Source: Glaciihabitans sp. INWT7 (GTDB lineage: Bacteria > Actinomycetota > Actinomycetes > Actinomycetales > Microbacteriaceae). From it: 64,000 nt of DNA. Of the stretch, positions 52,092 to 62,007 are shown piece by piece; within the stretch, counting starts at the first letter, position 1, and each line of letters begins with the position of its first letter. A program made the translations under genes and the position numbers. The stretch spans positions 2,794,419 to 2,858,418 of the forward strand of contig NZ_CP043653.1 of assembly GCF_014217685.1 (NCBI RefSeq). The letters run 5' to 3'. The notes beneath the pieces were generated by a model. The model ran no database searches. It was not told the origin of the DNA and saw only the letters and a program-made list of their open reading frames with translations.

Positions 52092-53254
52092 CCTCGATCG
52101 ACATCCGCGACGACCTCCAGGCGAAGTTCCTCGCCCTCTTCGGCTACGAGCCGGCCGGGGAATGGTCGGCCCCCGGGCGCGTGAACCTCATCGGGGAACA
52201 CACCGACTACAACCTCGGCTTCGTGCTACCGTTCGCCATCAACCGCCGCACCTTCGTCGCGCTGGGGCTGCGCGAGGATCGCGTCATCCGGGTCGCGAGC
52301 TCTTTCACCGACGAGGTCGTCGAGATCCCCCTCTCGGAGCTCACCCCCGGAGCCCTGCACGGATGGAGTGCATACCCCCTCGGCGTCGCCTGGGCACTCG
52401 GCGAGCATGGCGCCGACCTCGCCGCCGTGCCCGGCGTCGACATCTTCATCGAGTCGGATGTGCCGGTGGGCGCCGGGCTCTCCTCCTCGGCCGCCATCGA
52501 GAGCGCGGTGGCCATCGCCCTGAACGACGTGTGGCGGCTCACCCTTGCGCGCCCGGTGCTCGCCCAGGTGGGCCAGCGCGCCGAGAACGAGGCGGTGGGG
52601 GCACCGACCGGGATCATGGATCAGACCGCGTCCCTGCTCGGGCAGAAGGACTGCGCGGTGTTCCTCGACTGCCGGAGCCTCGAATCGGAGGTCGTAGACC
52701 TCGGCCTCGAGGCGGCCGGTCTCGTGGTGCTGATCATCGACACCGGCGTGGGCCACGAGCACGCCACCGGCGGCTACGCCGAGCGGCGCGCATCCTGCGA
52801 ACTCGGAGCGCGGATGCTCGGGGCGGAGTCCCTGCGCGATGTGAGCGTCGCGGACCTCCCCCGCGCCAGGGAGATCCTCGACGACGTGACCTTCCGCCGG
52901 GTCCGCCACGTGGTGACCGAGAACCAGCGGGTGCTCGACACCGTCGAGGTGCTGCGCGACCTCGGGCCCGCCGGCATCGGCGAGCTTCTCGATGCCTCGC
53001 ACCGGTCGATGCGCGACGACTTCGAGATCTCCGTTCGCGAGCTGGACCTCGCGGTTGAGACGGCACAGGCCAACGGGGCGATCGGCGCCCGGATGACCGG
53101 AGGCGGGTTCGGCGGCGCGGCCATCGCCCTCATCCGTTCGGACGATCTTTCGCGCCTTCAGGTTGCGATCGACGGCGCATTCGCGGAACATGGGTTCGGT
53201 CAGCCTGATACCTTCGTCGTGACGGCCGCGCAGGGAGCATCGCGCGAGAACTGA
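52088..53254 (+). CDS. galK: Galactokinase
   Basis: 388-residue GHMP kinase: galactokinase signature GRVNLIGEHTDYN, ATP loop PVGAGLSSSAA, catalytic Asp in TGIMDQTAS, and GGGFGG near the C-terminus. It phosphorylates galactose at C1. The GTG at 52088 overlaps the galT stop. No galE lies in the window, so UDP-galactose epimerase must be encoded elsewhere. Confidence 0.95.
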   Translation: MTSIDIRDDLQAKFLALFGYEPAGEWSAPGRVNLIGEHTDYNLGFVLPFAINRRTFVALGLREDRVIRVASSFTDEVVEIPLSELTPGALHGWSAYPLGVAWALGEHGADLAAVPGVDIFIESDVPVGAGLSSSAAIESAVAIALNDVWRLTLARPVLAQVGQRAENEAVGAPTGIMDQTASLLGQKDCAVFLDCRSLESEVVDLGLEAAGLVVLIIDTGVGHEHATGGYAERRASCELGARMLGAESLRDVSVADLPRAREILDDVTFRRVRHVVTENQRVLDTVEVLRDLGPAGIGELLDASHRSMRDDFEISVRELDLAVETAQANGAIGARMTGGGFGGAAIALIRSDDLSRLQVAIDGAFAEHGFGQPDTFVVTAAQGASREN

Positions 53255-53279
53255 TCCCCCGAGCACGCAGGAGCCAGCA

Positions 53280-54032
53280 GTGAGAGCCAAGTCGATCCTC
53301 GGTGCGACCACCGGCGCCCTTCTCGTGGTGCTGCTTGCCGGCTGCACGGGCTCTTCGACGAACGCCGGTCCGACCACGACGCCCTCGGCGTCGCCGAGTC
53401 CCTCGGCCAGCGCGAGCACCCCCGCGGCGGCGAAGGACGTGCTGTTCACCATTTCGGCGAACGTGCGGGATAAGACCGGCAACACCATCGCAATCGAACT
53501 GGTCGCCCACGAGCCACTGCCCTACAGCGACAGCGGCGCCAAGTCCCTGGTCGACGAGTTCGCAAGCGCGTGCGGCACGGGGGTCGGCACCACGCCGGTC
53601 ACTGCCGACACGCTGGCCGCCAACGGCAGCATCCTGCTGCAGATGGACCTGGCCTCGAGCACCAACGGCAAGCAGTTCGTCTACCCGATCGACGTCACGC
53701 TCGGCAACGTCTACTTCGGCCAGTCGGTTCTCGGCAAGGGCATCGCCCCGACGGACTCCGCGCACCCCTGCTCGAGCGGCTTCACCTGGACCACCTCCGG
53801 CAGCGGCCGCGCCATCGCCGACTTCGAGAGCGGCAACCCCGGACCGGACCTCACCAGCTGGAAGTATGCGCTGTATGGCTTCAGCGTGCCGGCCGATTCA
53901 CAGTCTACGATCGAGGCCTGCAGGGTTACTCTGACCGATGCCGCGAAATCGACGGTCGCCGATGTGGCGGGGTGGGACCCCAGCCAGGCCGCAACGGGCT
54001 ACGCCTGCACGATCGGCTACGTCGGCGAGTAG
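53280..54032 (+). CDS. Secreted lipoprotein of unknown function
   Basis: 250-residue lipoprotein: signal peptide ending in the lipobox LLAGC (Cys22), a Ser/Thr/Pro/Ala-rich linker (to about 50), then a beta-rich domain with two Cys pairs (FASACGTGV, HPCSSGF, ACRVTL, YACTIGY). The family is not recognised. GCAGGAG precedes the GTG, and it lies 25 bp after galK, possibly read through from that operon. It converges on the PPOX-like gene. Confidence 0.75.
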   Translation: MRAKSILGATTGALLVVLLAGCTGSSTNAGPTTTPSASPSPSASASTPAAAKDVLFTISANVRDKTGNTIAIELVAHEPLPYSDSGAKSLVDEFASACGTGVGTTPVTADTLAANGSILLQMDLASSTNGKQFVYPIDVTLGNVYFGQSVLGKGIAPTDSAHPCSSGFTWTTSGSGRAIADFESGNPGPDLTSWKYALYGFSVPADSQSTIEACRVTLTDAAKSTVADVAGWDPSQAATGYACTIGYVGE

Positions 54033-54043
54033 CCGCAGGCGCG

Positions 54044-54694
54044 CTAGCTGTCGAGTAGTGCGCGAACGGATTCCGGCTGCGGGATGCCCGCGGCGAGGTC
54101 CGGCGTGGGAGTGGCCGTCTCGTACCCGGTGCGGACCGGCAGGACGCCCGCCCAGGCCGCGCCCGCGACATCCGCGGGGCCGTCCTCGGGCCAGCCGTCC
54201 GAGACCTTGAGCGTCCACTCGTCGACGGTCAGGCGCAGCACGAGGGTCGCCGCGAGCTCCTTCGCCGAGTGCGCCCGCAGTTCGGCCACCCGCCCCGGAA
54301 TGAGCCCTTCGGTCACGAGGTCGAGGGCGGCCGCCTTGCCTTCCGGGGTGTCGGCGGCCGGAGCGCAACGGCCGAACAGCACGGCGCTGCGATAGTTCAT
54401 CGAGGATTCGAAGGCGGATCGCGCCACCACGAGAGCGTCTATCGCTGTCACCGAGAGCGCGACCGGGATGCCCGTCGCCAGCAGTCTCAACCAGTGCGAG
54501 CCGGAGGATCCGTGCAGCAGGATCTGCGCGCCATCCGCCACGATCGCGATCGGCAGCACGCGCGGCCTGCCGTCCTCCACGAAAGCGAAGTGGCCGACCC
54601 GCGCGTCTCGCACGAGGGCACCGAGTGCCTCGAGATCCGGTGCGACGAACTTCTCGGGCATTCGACTCGGTCGACTGCGCGCGGTGTCGCTCAC
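54044..54694 (-). CDS. PPOX-like flavin-binding protein
   Basis: 216-residue split-barrel flavoprotein of the pyridoxamine-oxidase-like (NimA-type) group: [18 protein letters not shown], the flavin-phosphate-like [24 protein letters not shown], and a C-terminal [14 protein letters not shown]. It may reduce or bind FMN, F420 or heme; the substrate is unknown. The GTG start overlaps the folD stop by 4 bp, so it is the tail of a glyA-folD-PPOX set. Confidence 0.82.
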   Translation of the reverse strand: MSDTARSRPSRMPEKFVAPDLEALGALVRDARVGHFAFVEDGRPRVLPIAIVADGAQILLHGSSGSHWLRLLATGIPVALSVTAIDALVVARSAFESSMNYRSAVLFGRCAPAADTPEGKAAALDLVTEGLIPGRVAELRAHSAKELAATLVLRLTVDEWTLKVSDGWPEDGPADVAGAAWAGVLPVRTGYETATPTPDLAAGIPQPESVRALLDS

Positions 54695-55566
54695 AGCCGT
54701 TCGGCCGCCGCGACCACGTTGTACATCAGCATGGCGCGCGTCATCGGGCCGACCCCGCCGGGCACCGGCGAGAGGAACGCGGCCACCTCGGCGACCGCCG
54801 GATCGATGTCTCCGATGAGCTTCGCCTTGCCGGTGTCCGGGTTGATCACGCGCGTGATTCCCACATCGAGCACCGCGGCCCCCGGCTTCACCCAGTCGGC
54901 CTTCACGAGCCCGGGCACGCCGACCGCCGCGATCACGATGTCCGCTCGACGCACCTCGGCCGCGAGGTCGACGGTGCGGGAGTGCGTGAGTGTGACCGTG
55001 GCATCCACGCCCTTGTTCGTGAGCAGCAGGCCGAGCGGGCGGCCAACGGTGAGGCCGCGGCCGATCACGACCACATGCCTTCCGGCGATCGGCACGTCGT
55101 AGCGCCTCAGCATCTCCACGAGACCGGCCGGGGTGCAGGGCAGCGGGGAGTCAAGGTCGCCGCCGACGCCGAGCACGAGCCGTCCGAGATTCGTGGGGTG
55201 GAGCCCATCGGCATCCTTCGCCGGGTCCATCAGCTCGAGCATGGCGTTCTCGTCGATACCGGCGGGCAACGGCAGCTGGACGATGTAGCCGGTCACGGCA
55301 GGATTATCGTTGAGACCGCGGATGGCCGCCCGCACCTCGTCCTCCGTCGCCTCGGCCGGAAGGTCCACCCGGATCGACTCGATGCCGAGCTCGAGGCTGT
55401 CACGGTGTTTGCCCGCCACGTACGACAGCGATCCGGGATCGCTGCCGACCAGCAGCGTGCCGAGACCGGGGTTGACGCCGCGGGTCTTGAGCGCCGCGAT
55501 CCGGTCGACGAGCTCGTTCTTTACTGCCGTCGCGGTGGCGACGCCGTCCATGCGCACTGCGGTCAT
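54691..55566 (-). CDS. folD: Methylenetetrahydrofolate dehydrogenase/cyclohydrolase FolD
   Basis: 291-residue bifunctional enzyme: [21 protein letters not shown] (catalytic Lys and Tyr region, given here in part), [35 protein letters not shown], and [15 protein letters not shown]. It interconverts methylene-, methenyl- and 10-formyl-THF using NADP. It lies 76 bp downstream of glyA, which makes its substrate. Confidence 0.95.
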   Translation of the reverse strand: MTAVRMDGVATATAVKNELVDRIAALKTRGVNPGLGTLLVGSDPGSLSYVAGKHRDSLELGIESIRVDLPAEATEDEVRAAIRGLNDNPAVTGYIVQLPLPAGIDENAMLELMDPAKDADGLHPTNLGRLVLGVGGDLDSPLPCTPAGLVEMLRRYDVPIAGRHVVVIGRGLTVGRPLGLLLTNKGVDATVTLTHSRTVDLAAEVRRADIVIAAVGVPGLVKADWVKPGAAVLDVGITRVINPDTGKAKLIGDIDPAVAEVAAFLSPVPGGVGPMTRAMLMYNVVAAAERL

Positions 55567-55642
55567 CTGTTGAGTCCTTTCGACCCGGGAGTCGACCCTG
55601 CCCGTCCGGGCACGCGGTAAACCCTCCCGGCGTGATTCGTGG

Positions 55643-56929
55643 TCAGGACCAGGTTGCCGGCGACACGAGGCCGGGGTAGAGCGGGTAGCCGTCGGTGAGC
55701 TTCAGCGCCCGGGCACGCAGGGCCTCGACATCCGGGGTCGGCTTGAGCGCAGCGGCGATGATGTCGGCGACCTCGGTGAACTCCTCGTCGCCGAATCCGC
55801 GAGTCGCGAGTGCCGAGGTTCCGATGCGAACGCCGCTCGGTGTCATCGGCGGACGCGGGTCGAACGGCACCGCGTTGCGGTTGACCGTGATTCCGACGGA
55901 GTGCAGGATGTCCTCCGCCTCCTGGCCGTGGATCGCCGCGTTGCGGAGGTCGACGAGCACCAGGTGCACATCTGTGCCGCCGGTGAGCACATCGATACCG
56001 GCCGCCGTGGCGTCGGCGGCGACGAGCCGCTCGGCCAGGATCTGCGCCCCGCGGATCGTGCGCTCCTGGCGGTCCTTGAACTCGGGCTCCGCGGCGAGCT
56101 TGAACGCGGTCGCCTTGCCGGCGATCACGTGCATGAGGGGCCCGCCCTGCTGGCCGGGGAACACGTTGGAGTTGATCTTCTTCTGCAGGTCGAGATCGTT
56201 GTTGAGGATGAAGCCGGAGCGGGGACCGCCGAGGGTCTTGTGCACCGTCGACGAGGTGACGTGAGCGTGCTGCACGGGGTTCGGGTGGAGCCCGGCGGCG
56301 ACGAGCCCGGCGAAGTGGGCCATGTCCACCCAGAGGGTGGCTCCCACCTCGTCGGCGATGGCGCGGAATGCCGCGAAGTCGAGCTGGCGCGGGTAAGCGC
56401 TCCAGCCAGCGATGAGCACGTGAGGACGGGTCTCGAGAGCCTTCTCCCGCACGATATCCATGTCGATGAGGAAGGTCTCCGGGTCGACTCCGTAGGCGTG
56501 CGCCTCGTAGAGCTTGCCGGAGAAGTTGAGCTTCATGCCGTGGGTGAGGTGGCCGCCGTGAGCCAGCTCGAGGCCGAGGATGCGATCGCCAGGGCTCGCG
56601 ATCGCCGCGAGCACCGCCGCGTTGGCGGACGCCCCGGAGTGCGGCTGCACGTTCGCGTAGGCCGCCCCGAAGAGGCTCTTCGCGCGGGAGATCGCCAGGC
56701 TCTCCGCGACATCCACGAACTCGCAGCCGCCGTAGTAGCGACGACCGGGATACCCCTCGGCGTACTTGTTCGTGAGAACCGAGCCCTGAGCCTCGAGCAC
56801 GGCGCGGGGGACGAAGTTCTCGCTGGCGATCATCTCGAGGGTGCCGCGCTGGCGATCGAGCTCCTGCTCGAGAACGCGGGCGATCTCCGGATCGACGTCA
56901 CTGAGCGGCGAATTGAACATGTTGGACAT
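55643..56929 (-). CDS. glyA: Serine hydroxymethyltransferase
   Basis: 428-residue PLP enzyme. The Schiff-base Lys is in [14 protein letters not shown]; also [25 protein letters not shown] and [12 protein letters not shown]. It converts serine and THF to glycine and methylene-THF. The ATG at 56929 has AAGAGGAG eight bases upstream, deciding the start over a longer frame. It is upstream of folD on the same strand. Confidence 0.95.
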   Translation of the reverse strand: MSNMFNSPLSDVDPEIARVLEQELDRQRGTLEMIASENFVPRAVLEAQGSVLTNKYAEGYPGRRYYGGCEFVDVAESLAISRAKSLFGAAYANVQPHSGASANAAVLAAIASPGDRILGLELAHGGHLTHGMKLNFSGKLYEAHAYGVDPETFLIDMDIVREKALETRPHVLIAGWSAYPRQLDFAAFRAIADEVGATLWVDMAHFAGLVAAGLHPNPVQHAHVTSSTVHKTLGGPRSGFILNNDLDLQKKINSNVFPGQQGGPLMHVIAGKATAFKLAAEPEFKDRQERTIRGAQILAERLVAADATAAGIDVLTGGTDVHLVLVDLRNAAIHGQEAEDILHSVGITVNRNAVPFDPRPPMTPSGVRIGTSALATRGFGDEEFTEVADIIAAALKPTPDVEALRARALKLTDGYPLYPGLVSPATWS

Positions 56930-57232
56930 CTGGATGACTCCTCTTGGCACGACCGGATTGATGAAAAGGTTATCCGGTTCGGCCCAGGCGAACGGCCGAA
57001 ACGTGGAGGCATGTCACTCCCTGATGGATGCCCATCCGAACGCCAGTTGTGACGTTTTCGAGTGTACCCGGCGGTGAGTCGGAGCGCACCCCGGAAGCGT
57101 CTTCAGAGTGTGGGGCTGGCTCCCCGTCGACGGATGCTCTAGCGCGCGAGTTGCACTCTTTTGCGGGTTGCCGGCCGAGGACACCCGCACAAGAATGCAA
57201 CTCACGCCGGGGCCTCGGACAGAACAGAGGGG
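56930..57232. other. Intergenic region between glyA and the MFS gene
   Basis: 303 bp with no credible gene. It holds the glyA ribosome-binding site and promoter at the left and the large imperfect inverted repeat (57148-57203) at the right. GC content and codon pattern show no coding bias. No riboswitch class is recognised. Confidence 0.5.
57148..57203. repeat. 21-bp imperfect inverted repeat
   Basis: Left arm 57148-57168 (starting GAGTTGCACTC) and right arm 57183-57203 (ending ATGCAACTC) match at 19 of 21 positions as an inverted repeat around a 14-nt loop. It lies 29 bp downstream of the MFS stop. It may be a terminator-like hairpin or a member of an interspersed palindromic repeat family. 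Confidence 0.7.
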
Positions 57233-58486
57233 TCAGTGGTCGAGCACGCGGCGCGGAGGGCGTTGCCGCAACACCAGTTGCGAGGCGATCACCAGCGCGA
57301 TCGACAGCACGAGGATGCCGGCATAGACGAAGGGCAGCGATCCGAGGCCGAGGGTGCCGAGCAGCAGCGACCCGAGGAGGGCTCCCCCTCCGATCCCCAC
57401 GTTGAAAGCGGTGGTGTAGAACGCACTCGCCGTGTCCCGGATGCGCGCCGGAGCCGCGTGCAGCATCCGCGTCTGCAACAGGGGTGGAACCACCCCGATC
57501 GCCAGACCCCAGAGGAAGAACGCGGGGAGGGATGCGGCCAGCACTCTCGGTTGCAGGCCGAGCACGAGCACCGAAGCGAGCAACACGATCAGGGCGATGA
57601 CGAGTCCGAGGTTGGGCCGGCGACCGAGCACGAAGGCCACGAGCACCAGCGAGAGCACCCCGGCGACCCCGTTCGCGAAGAGGGCGGGGCTCACGGCGGA
57701 AGCATCCAGGCCGACGGCACGTGTGAGGTAGGGCGCGATGAAGGTGTAGAAGCAGTATTGGCCGATCATGATGATCGCGGCGATCACGCAGACGAAGACG
57801 ACAGCCATCACGGAGTGGTCGCGGCGCGGAACCGTCGAGGTGCGGAATTGCCCGTCGAGCACGGTGATGCCCCCGGTCGCCGTTCCGACCATCGCGGCAC
57901 CCGCGAGGTGATCTACCCGGGGCAGGAACCGGTACACGAATCCGGCACCGACGATGAGGAGCGCGCCCAGCACGAAGAAGCTCGCCCGCCAGCCGATGGC
58001 CTGGCCGAGGGCGGTGCCGATCGGTACTCCGAGCACGAAGGCGAGCGAGCCGCCGCCGAGAGTGATCGAGACGGCGCGACCGACCTGATGCTTCGGCACG
58101 AGGTAGGCGGAATAGGCCCCCACGACTGACCAAAACACCCCGTGGGCAAGCCCGCCGAGCACCCGGGAGGCGACGAGGACGGCGTAGTTGGGAGCGAGGG
58201 CGGTCGCAACCGTGCTCACCGCGAGCACCAGCAACACCGACACCACGAGCGCATGGCGAGGGATCCGGCGGGTGACGGCGGTCAGGGGCGCGCTCGACAG
58301 CACGACCGTGAAGGCGAACACCGACACCGTGGCCCCGATGAGGGATTCGCTGACACGCAGATCCGCGCTCATCTGGGGCAGCAGACCGGTGGGCAGCATC
58401 TCGGTGGTGACACTGAGGAAGATCGCTACCGCGACGGTCAGGAGGGCGAAGTAGGGGAAAGGGGCTGTCGTTCGTGGCGCGGTCAT
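57233..58486 (-). CDS. MFS drug-efflux-type transporter
   Basis: 417-residue, 12-helix major facilitator. The first helix FALLTVAVAIFLSVTTEMLP, then ESLIGATVSVFAFTVVL, and the motif C-like LGVPIGTALGQAIGWR place it in the DHA1 (AraJ/YdhP-like) efflux group. The substrate is unknown. ATG 58486 is chosen; ATG 58558, just after GGAGGGG, is an alternative that would add 24 polar residues. It is divergent from purU. Confidence 0.88.
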   Translation of the reverse strand: MTAPRTTAPFPYFALLTVAVAIFLSVTTEMLPTGLLPQMSADLRVSESLIGATVSVFAFTVVLSSAPLTAVTRRIPRHALVVSVLLVLAVSTVATALAPNYAVLVASRVLGGLAHGVFWSVVGAYSAYLVPKHQVGRAVSITLGGGSLAFVLGVPIGTALGQAIGWRASFFVLGALLIVGAGFVYRFLPRVDHLAGAAMVGTATGGITVLDGQFRTSTVPRRDHSVMAVVFVCVIAAIIMIGQYCFYTFIAPYLTRAVGLDASAVSPALFANGVAGVLSLVLVAFVLGRRPNLGLVIALIVLLASVLVLGLQPRVLAASLPAFFLWGLAIGVVPPLLQTRMLHAAPARIRDTASAFYTTAFNVGIGGGALLGSLLLGTLGLGSLPFVYAGILVLSIALVIASQLVLRQRPPRRVLDH

Positions 58487-58620
58487 GAGACCGGTTGTCC
58501 GTTCGAGGAAGTGGTGGAACGTATCGCCGTCCGCGGGAGGCCGCGGCTCATGCGACATCCCCTCCAGAGTACGGCCATCTCTTCGCCAGTGGGTCGCAAT
58601 GGAGGCAATAGCCTAAGCAG

Positions 58621-59481
58621 ATGACCTCTGCACTATCGACCCACTGGGTGCTGACCCTCGTCTGCTCCGACCGGCCGGGCATCGTGCACGCGATCAGTGG
58701 GGCCATCGTCACCGCCGGTGGCAACATCACCGAGTCGCAGCAGTTCTCGAGTGCCGACACCGGCACCTTCTTCATGAGGCTGCAGGTGGAATCCGCCGTG
58801 ACCCGTGAGGCATTCGAAGCGGCGATCGCGCCCGTGACCACCCACTACGACGCGACCTGGACGCTGGATGTCGTCGGCCGGCCCCTGCGCACACTGGTGC
58901 TGGTCTCGAAGGCCGCCCACTGCCTCAACGATCTGCTGTTCCGCGAACGTGCCGGCCAGCTTCCGGTCGAACTTCCCCTCGTTCTGAGCAATCACCCGGA
59001 TCTGGGCGGCCTCGCCGAGTTCTACGGGGTTCCGTTCGAGTCGCACCCCGTGGCATCCGAGGGCCAGAAGCTCGCCTTCGAGGATCGCGTGCTCGACGCC
59101 GTGGAGCGGTTCGACATCGAGCTCGTGGTGCTCGCGCGCTACATGCAGATCCTGTCTCCCGCACTCTGCGAGCGGCTGTCGGGGCGCATCATCAATATCC
59201 ACCATTCCTTCCTCCCGGGATTCAAGGGAGCCAATCCCTATCGCCAGGCCCATGCCCGGGGGGTCAAGCTCATCGGGGCTACCGCGCACTTCGTGACCAG
59301 CGACCTCGACGAGGGTCCGATCATCGAGCAGAACGTGGTGCGCGTCGACCACTCCCGCACCCCGGCCGAGCTCATGTCCATCGGCCAGGACGAGGAATCC
59401 CGCACCCTCACCCAGGCGGTGAAGTGGTTCGCCGAGAACCGCGTGCTGCGTGACGGAGCGCGCACGATCATCTTCCGCTAG
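58621..59481 (+). CDS. purU: Formyltetrahydrofolate deformylase
   Basis: 286 residues: N-terminal ACT domain (LTLVCSDRPGIVHAISGAIV, FFMRLQVES) and C-terminal formyltransferase fold with VLSNHPDL, LARYMQILSP, NIHHSFLPGFKGANPY and ATAHFVTSDLDEGPII. It hydrolyses 10-formyl-THF to formate and THF, balancing the one-carbon pool made by the nearby glyA-folD. It is upstream of ppk2 by 28 bp. Confidence 0.95.
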   Translation: MTSALSTHWVLTLVCSDRPGIVHAISGAIVTAGGNITESQQFSSADTGTFFMRLQVESAVTREAFEAAIAPVTTHYDATWTLDVVGRPLRTLVLVSKAAHCLNDLLFRERAGQLPVELPLVLSNHPDLGGLAEFYGVPFESHPVASEGQKLAFEDRVLDAVERFDIELVVLARYMQILSPALCERLSGRIINIHHSFLPGFKGANPYRQAHARGVKLIGATAHFVTSDLDEGPIIEQNVVRVDHSRTPAELMSIGQDEESRTLTQAVKWFAENRVLRDGARTIIFR

Positions 59482-59509
59482 CGACGTCAGGAACAGAGGA
59501 GCTCATCCC

Positions 59510-60343
59510 GTGCCGGAAAGAAAGACCTCAGTGAAGCGCACCCCCAAGCGCGCCTACGAAGCGGAACTCGAGCGACTCCAGGTGGAACTCGTGCGAATGC
59601 AGCAGTGGATCACCGCAACCGGAACCCGGGTCGTGGTGATCTTCGAGGGGCGGGATGCCGCCGGCAAGGGGGGCGCGATCAAGCGCATCGCGCAGTACCT
59701 CAACCCACGGACGGCGCGTGTCGTCGCTCTGCCGACTCCCAGCGAACGCGAGCGCGGCCAATGGTACTTCCAGCGGTACATCGAACGGCTTCCGACGTCG
59801 GGCGAAATAGTGCTGATGGATCGCTCTTGGTACAACAGGGCCGGAGTCGAGAGGGTGATGGACTATTGCACGGCCGAGGAACACGCGCGTTTCCTATCCC
59901 AGACCCCGACCTTCGAACGGATGCTCATCGAAGATGGCATCCTGCTCATCAAGTACTGGTTCTCGGTCTCCGATACCGAGCAGGAGAAGCGTTTCCGCTC
60001 CCGCCTGGAAGATCCGATGCGCCGGTGGAAGCTGTCTGACACCGACCTGCTTTCCATCACCCGCTGGGAAGAGTACTCGCGCGCCAAAGACGAGATGTTC
60101 GCTCATACGGATACCGATGAATCCCCCTGGTGGACTATCGAGAGTGATGACAAGCGGTCATCGAGGCTGAACACCATCAGTCACCTCCTGTCCCTCGTGC
60201 CCTATGAGCATGTGGAGCCCGCGCCCGTGCAGATTCCTGAGCGACCGCAGGCGGAGGGCTACAACCGGCCACCGCGCGAATTGCAACGCCACGTGCCCGA
60301 CCATGCGGGTGACCTGAAGAAGAAGAGGAAGAAGCAGGATTGA
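59510..60343 (+). CDS. ppk2: Polyphosphate kinase 2
   Basis: 277-residue single-domain PPK2: Walker A GRDAAGKGG, lid PSERERGQWYFQRYIERLP (in part), Walker B IVLMDRSWYNRAGVERVMDY region, and a strongly basic KKKRKKQD tail. It transfers phosphate between polyphosphate and nucleoside diphosphates, usually in the GTP/ATP-forming direction. The GTG at 59510 has GAGGAG eight bases upstream. It complements the PPK1 at 29853-32030. Confidence 0.93.
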   Translation: MPERKTSVKRTPKRAYEAELERLQVELVRMQQWITATGTRVVVIFEGRDAAGKGGAIKRIAQYLNPRTARVVALPTPSERERGQWYFQRYIERLPTSGEIVLMDRSWYNRAGVERVMDYCTAEEHARFLSQTPTFERMLIEDGILLIKYWFSVSDTEQEKRFRSRLEDPMRRWKLSDTDLLSITRWEEYSRAKDEMFAHTDTDESPWWTIESDDKRSSRLNTISHLLSLVPYEHVEPAPVQIPERPQAEGYNRPPRELQRHVPDHAGDLKKKRKKQD

Positions 60344-60344
60344 G

Positions 60345-60409
60345 TGTGGCCATCCAATGTGGCCATCCAGTGTTGGCATCCAACGTGGCCATCCAGTGTG
60401 GGCATCCGC
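60345..60409. repeat. Five-unit 13-bp tandem repeat
   Basis: Five consecutive 13-bp units with consensus TGTGGCCATCCAG, starting at 60345, 60358, 60371, 60384 and 60397. Units 1 and 2 differ only at the last base; the later ones carry one to three changes. The array starts one base after the ppk2 stop and ends 48 bp before pdxH. It is noncoding and could be polymorphic or a protein-binding array. Confidence 0.85.
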
Positions 60410-60457
60410 CAGCGAAAACCCGATGACGCTGCCAGCCGAGGTGCCTAGGATCTGCAC

Positions 60458-61096
60458 ATGAGCTCACTCGAACGACACACCGACTACGGATCGACCGGCC
60501 TCTCGGAGTCGGACGTGCTCCGCGACCCGATGGCACAGTTCGCGGCTTGGCTCTCCGCCGCAGAGGACGCCGAGATCTTCGAGCCCAACGCCATGGTGGT
60601 GAGCACCGTGGATTCCGACGGCACGCCGAGCAGCCGCACTGTGCTGCTCAAGGGCCTCGACGGCGAGGCATTCGAGTTCGTCACGAACTACCGGTCACAC
60701 AAGGGGCACGCGCTGTCCGCGCATCCGGCGGTCTCGTTGCTCTTCCCCTGGTACCAGCTCACCCGCCAGGTGATCGTGCGGGGCGTCGCCCACCGCACGG
60801 ATGCCGCCACCTCCGACGCGTACTTCGCCGCCCGCCCGCACGGCTCACGCCTGGCCGCGCTCGCCAGCGAGCAGTCCGAGCCGGTCGCCTCTCGCCGGGT
60901 TCTCGAAGACCGCATGCGCGAGCTCGAGTCTCGCTATCCGGAGGGATCGATCGTGCCGCGCCCCGAGCACTGGGGCGGATTCCGCGTGGTGCCGAGCACA
61001 ATCGAGTTCTGGCAGGGCCGCACCTCGCGACTGCACGATCGGCTGGTCTTCACGGCCGTCGACGGCGGCTGGACGCTGGAGCGACTGCAGCCCTAG
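60458..61096 (+). CDS. pdxH: Pyridoxamine 5'-phosphate oxidase
   Basis: 212-residue FMN enzyme: NAMVVSTVDSDGTPSSRTVLLKG (in part), FVTNYRSHKGHAL, SLLFPWYQLTRQV, YFAARPHGSRLAALAS, and the PNPOx C-terminal WGGFRVVPSTIEFWQGRTSRLHDR region. It makes pyridoxal 5'-phosphate, the cofactor of GlyA and many aminotransferases. Its last 4 bp overlap the convergent pfkB-type gene. Confidence 0.94.
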   Translation: MSSLERHTDYGSTGLSESDVLRDPMAQFAAWLSAAEDAEIFEPNAMVVSTVDSDGTPSSRTVLLKGLDGEAFEFVTNYRSHKGHALSAHPAVSLLFPWYQLTRQVIVRGVAHRTDAATSDAYFAARPHGSRLAALASEQSEPVASRRVLEDRMRELESRYPEGSIVPRPEHWGGFRVVPSTIEFWQGRTSRLHDRLVFTAVDGGWTLERLQP

Positions 61097-62007
61097 TCCG
61101 CGCCGTCGAGCAGCCGCTGAACCTCTGGCGCGGTCGGAGCGGTGGCCGGGCCGCGCCGGGTGACCGCGATGGCGGCGCAGGCGTTGGCTCTCCGCGCCGC
61201 AGCAGGCGGCGGCTCCCCCGATGCGAGCGCGGCGAGGAATGCCCCCGTATGGGCATCACCCGCACCAGTGGTGTCGATGGCCTCGGCGGCGAAGCCGGGA
61301 ACGAATCGAGCCTCGTCCTCCACGACGAGACACCCCTGCGGACCGAGCCGGATAACGACCGCGCGCCAGCTCTCGCGCAGAGCCGTGGCGGCAGCACCGG
61401 CATCCGACTCACCGGTCAGCGAGAGGGCCTCCCGCAGGTTGCAGCTGAGCCAATCGGCACGGCCGGCGACGGTGGCGAGCGCCTCCGCGGGGACCGTTGT
61501 CGCGAGCGGGCCGGGATCGAACAGAACCGTGTGCCCGGGGCCGATCCCCGCGATCCACGGGGCAAGCACGCCGGCGTTCGTGCTCTCGAGAAGGCCGTAG
61601 CCCGAGACGTGCACGAGATCACCCGCGCCGAGGCTGATGCTCACCAGCTCGCGGGCGGCGAGCCTCGCTTCAGCCCCGAACACCGTGACGAAGGTGCGCT
61701 CGCCGTCGTCGTCGACCAGGGCGATGTCGAAGCCGGTGTCGGCATCCGGGGAGGGATCGAGCAACACCGCGATTCCCTCGGCGCTGAGGGCCGATCGCAC
61801 CCGGTCTCCGTGCGGTCCGACGCCGTGCGCTCCGCCATACGCACTGGCGAGGCCCTGGCGAACGGCCGCCACCAGCGTGTTGAAGGCCCCTCCCGGCGTG
61901 CTGCCGGTGTCGCGGGCGAGCACATCGCTGCCTCTTTCGGGAAGCGCGGGGATGCGCAGGGTGAGGTCCACGATCACATTGCCGACGCTCACCAGCCTGC
62001 TCGTCAT
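61093..62007 (-). CDS. PfkB-family carbohydrate kinase
   Basis: 304-residue ribokinase-fold enzyme: N-terminal GNVIVDL, STPGGAFNTLVAA (sugar-binding Gly-Gly), a CNLREALSLTG segment, and signature 2 DTTGAGDAHTGAF with the catalytic Asp. It phosphorylates a sugar or nucleoside. It overlaps the ADP-ribosylglycohydrolase gene by 4 bp (ATGA). In that context ribose or a riboside product is a plausible substrate. Confidence 0.87.
   Translation of the reverse strand: MTSRLVSVGNVIVDLTLRIPALPERGSDVLARDTGSTPGGAFNTLVAAVRQGLASAYGGAHGVGPHGDRVRSALSAEGIAVLLDPSPDADTGFDIALVDDDGERTFVTVFGAEARLAARELVSISLGAGDLVHVSGYGLLESTNAGVLAPWIAGIGPGHTVLFDPGPLATTVPAEALATVAGRADWLSCNLREALSLTGESDAGAAATALRESWRAVVIRLGPQGCLVVEDEARFVPGFAAEAIDTTGAGDAHTGAFLAALASGEPPPAAARRANACAAIAVTRRGPATAPTAPEVQRLLDGAD

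Noticed and set aside
50093-53254. Very long plus-strand open frame running antisense through deoR into galK
   Set aside because: Only the part from 52088 matches a family (galactokinase). The upstream part is antisense to a well-supported DeoR gene and stays open because of high GC content.
60345-60409. CRISPR array
   Set aside because: The 13-bp units are directly contiguous with no spacers, and no cas genes are present in the window.
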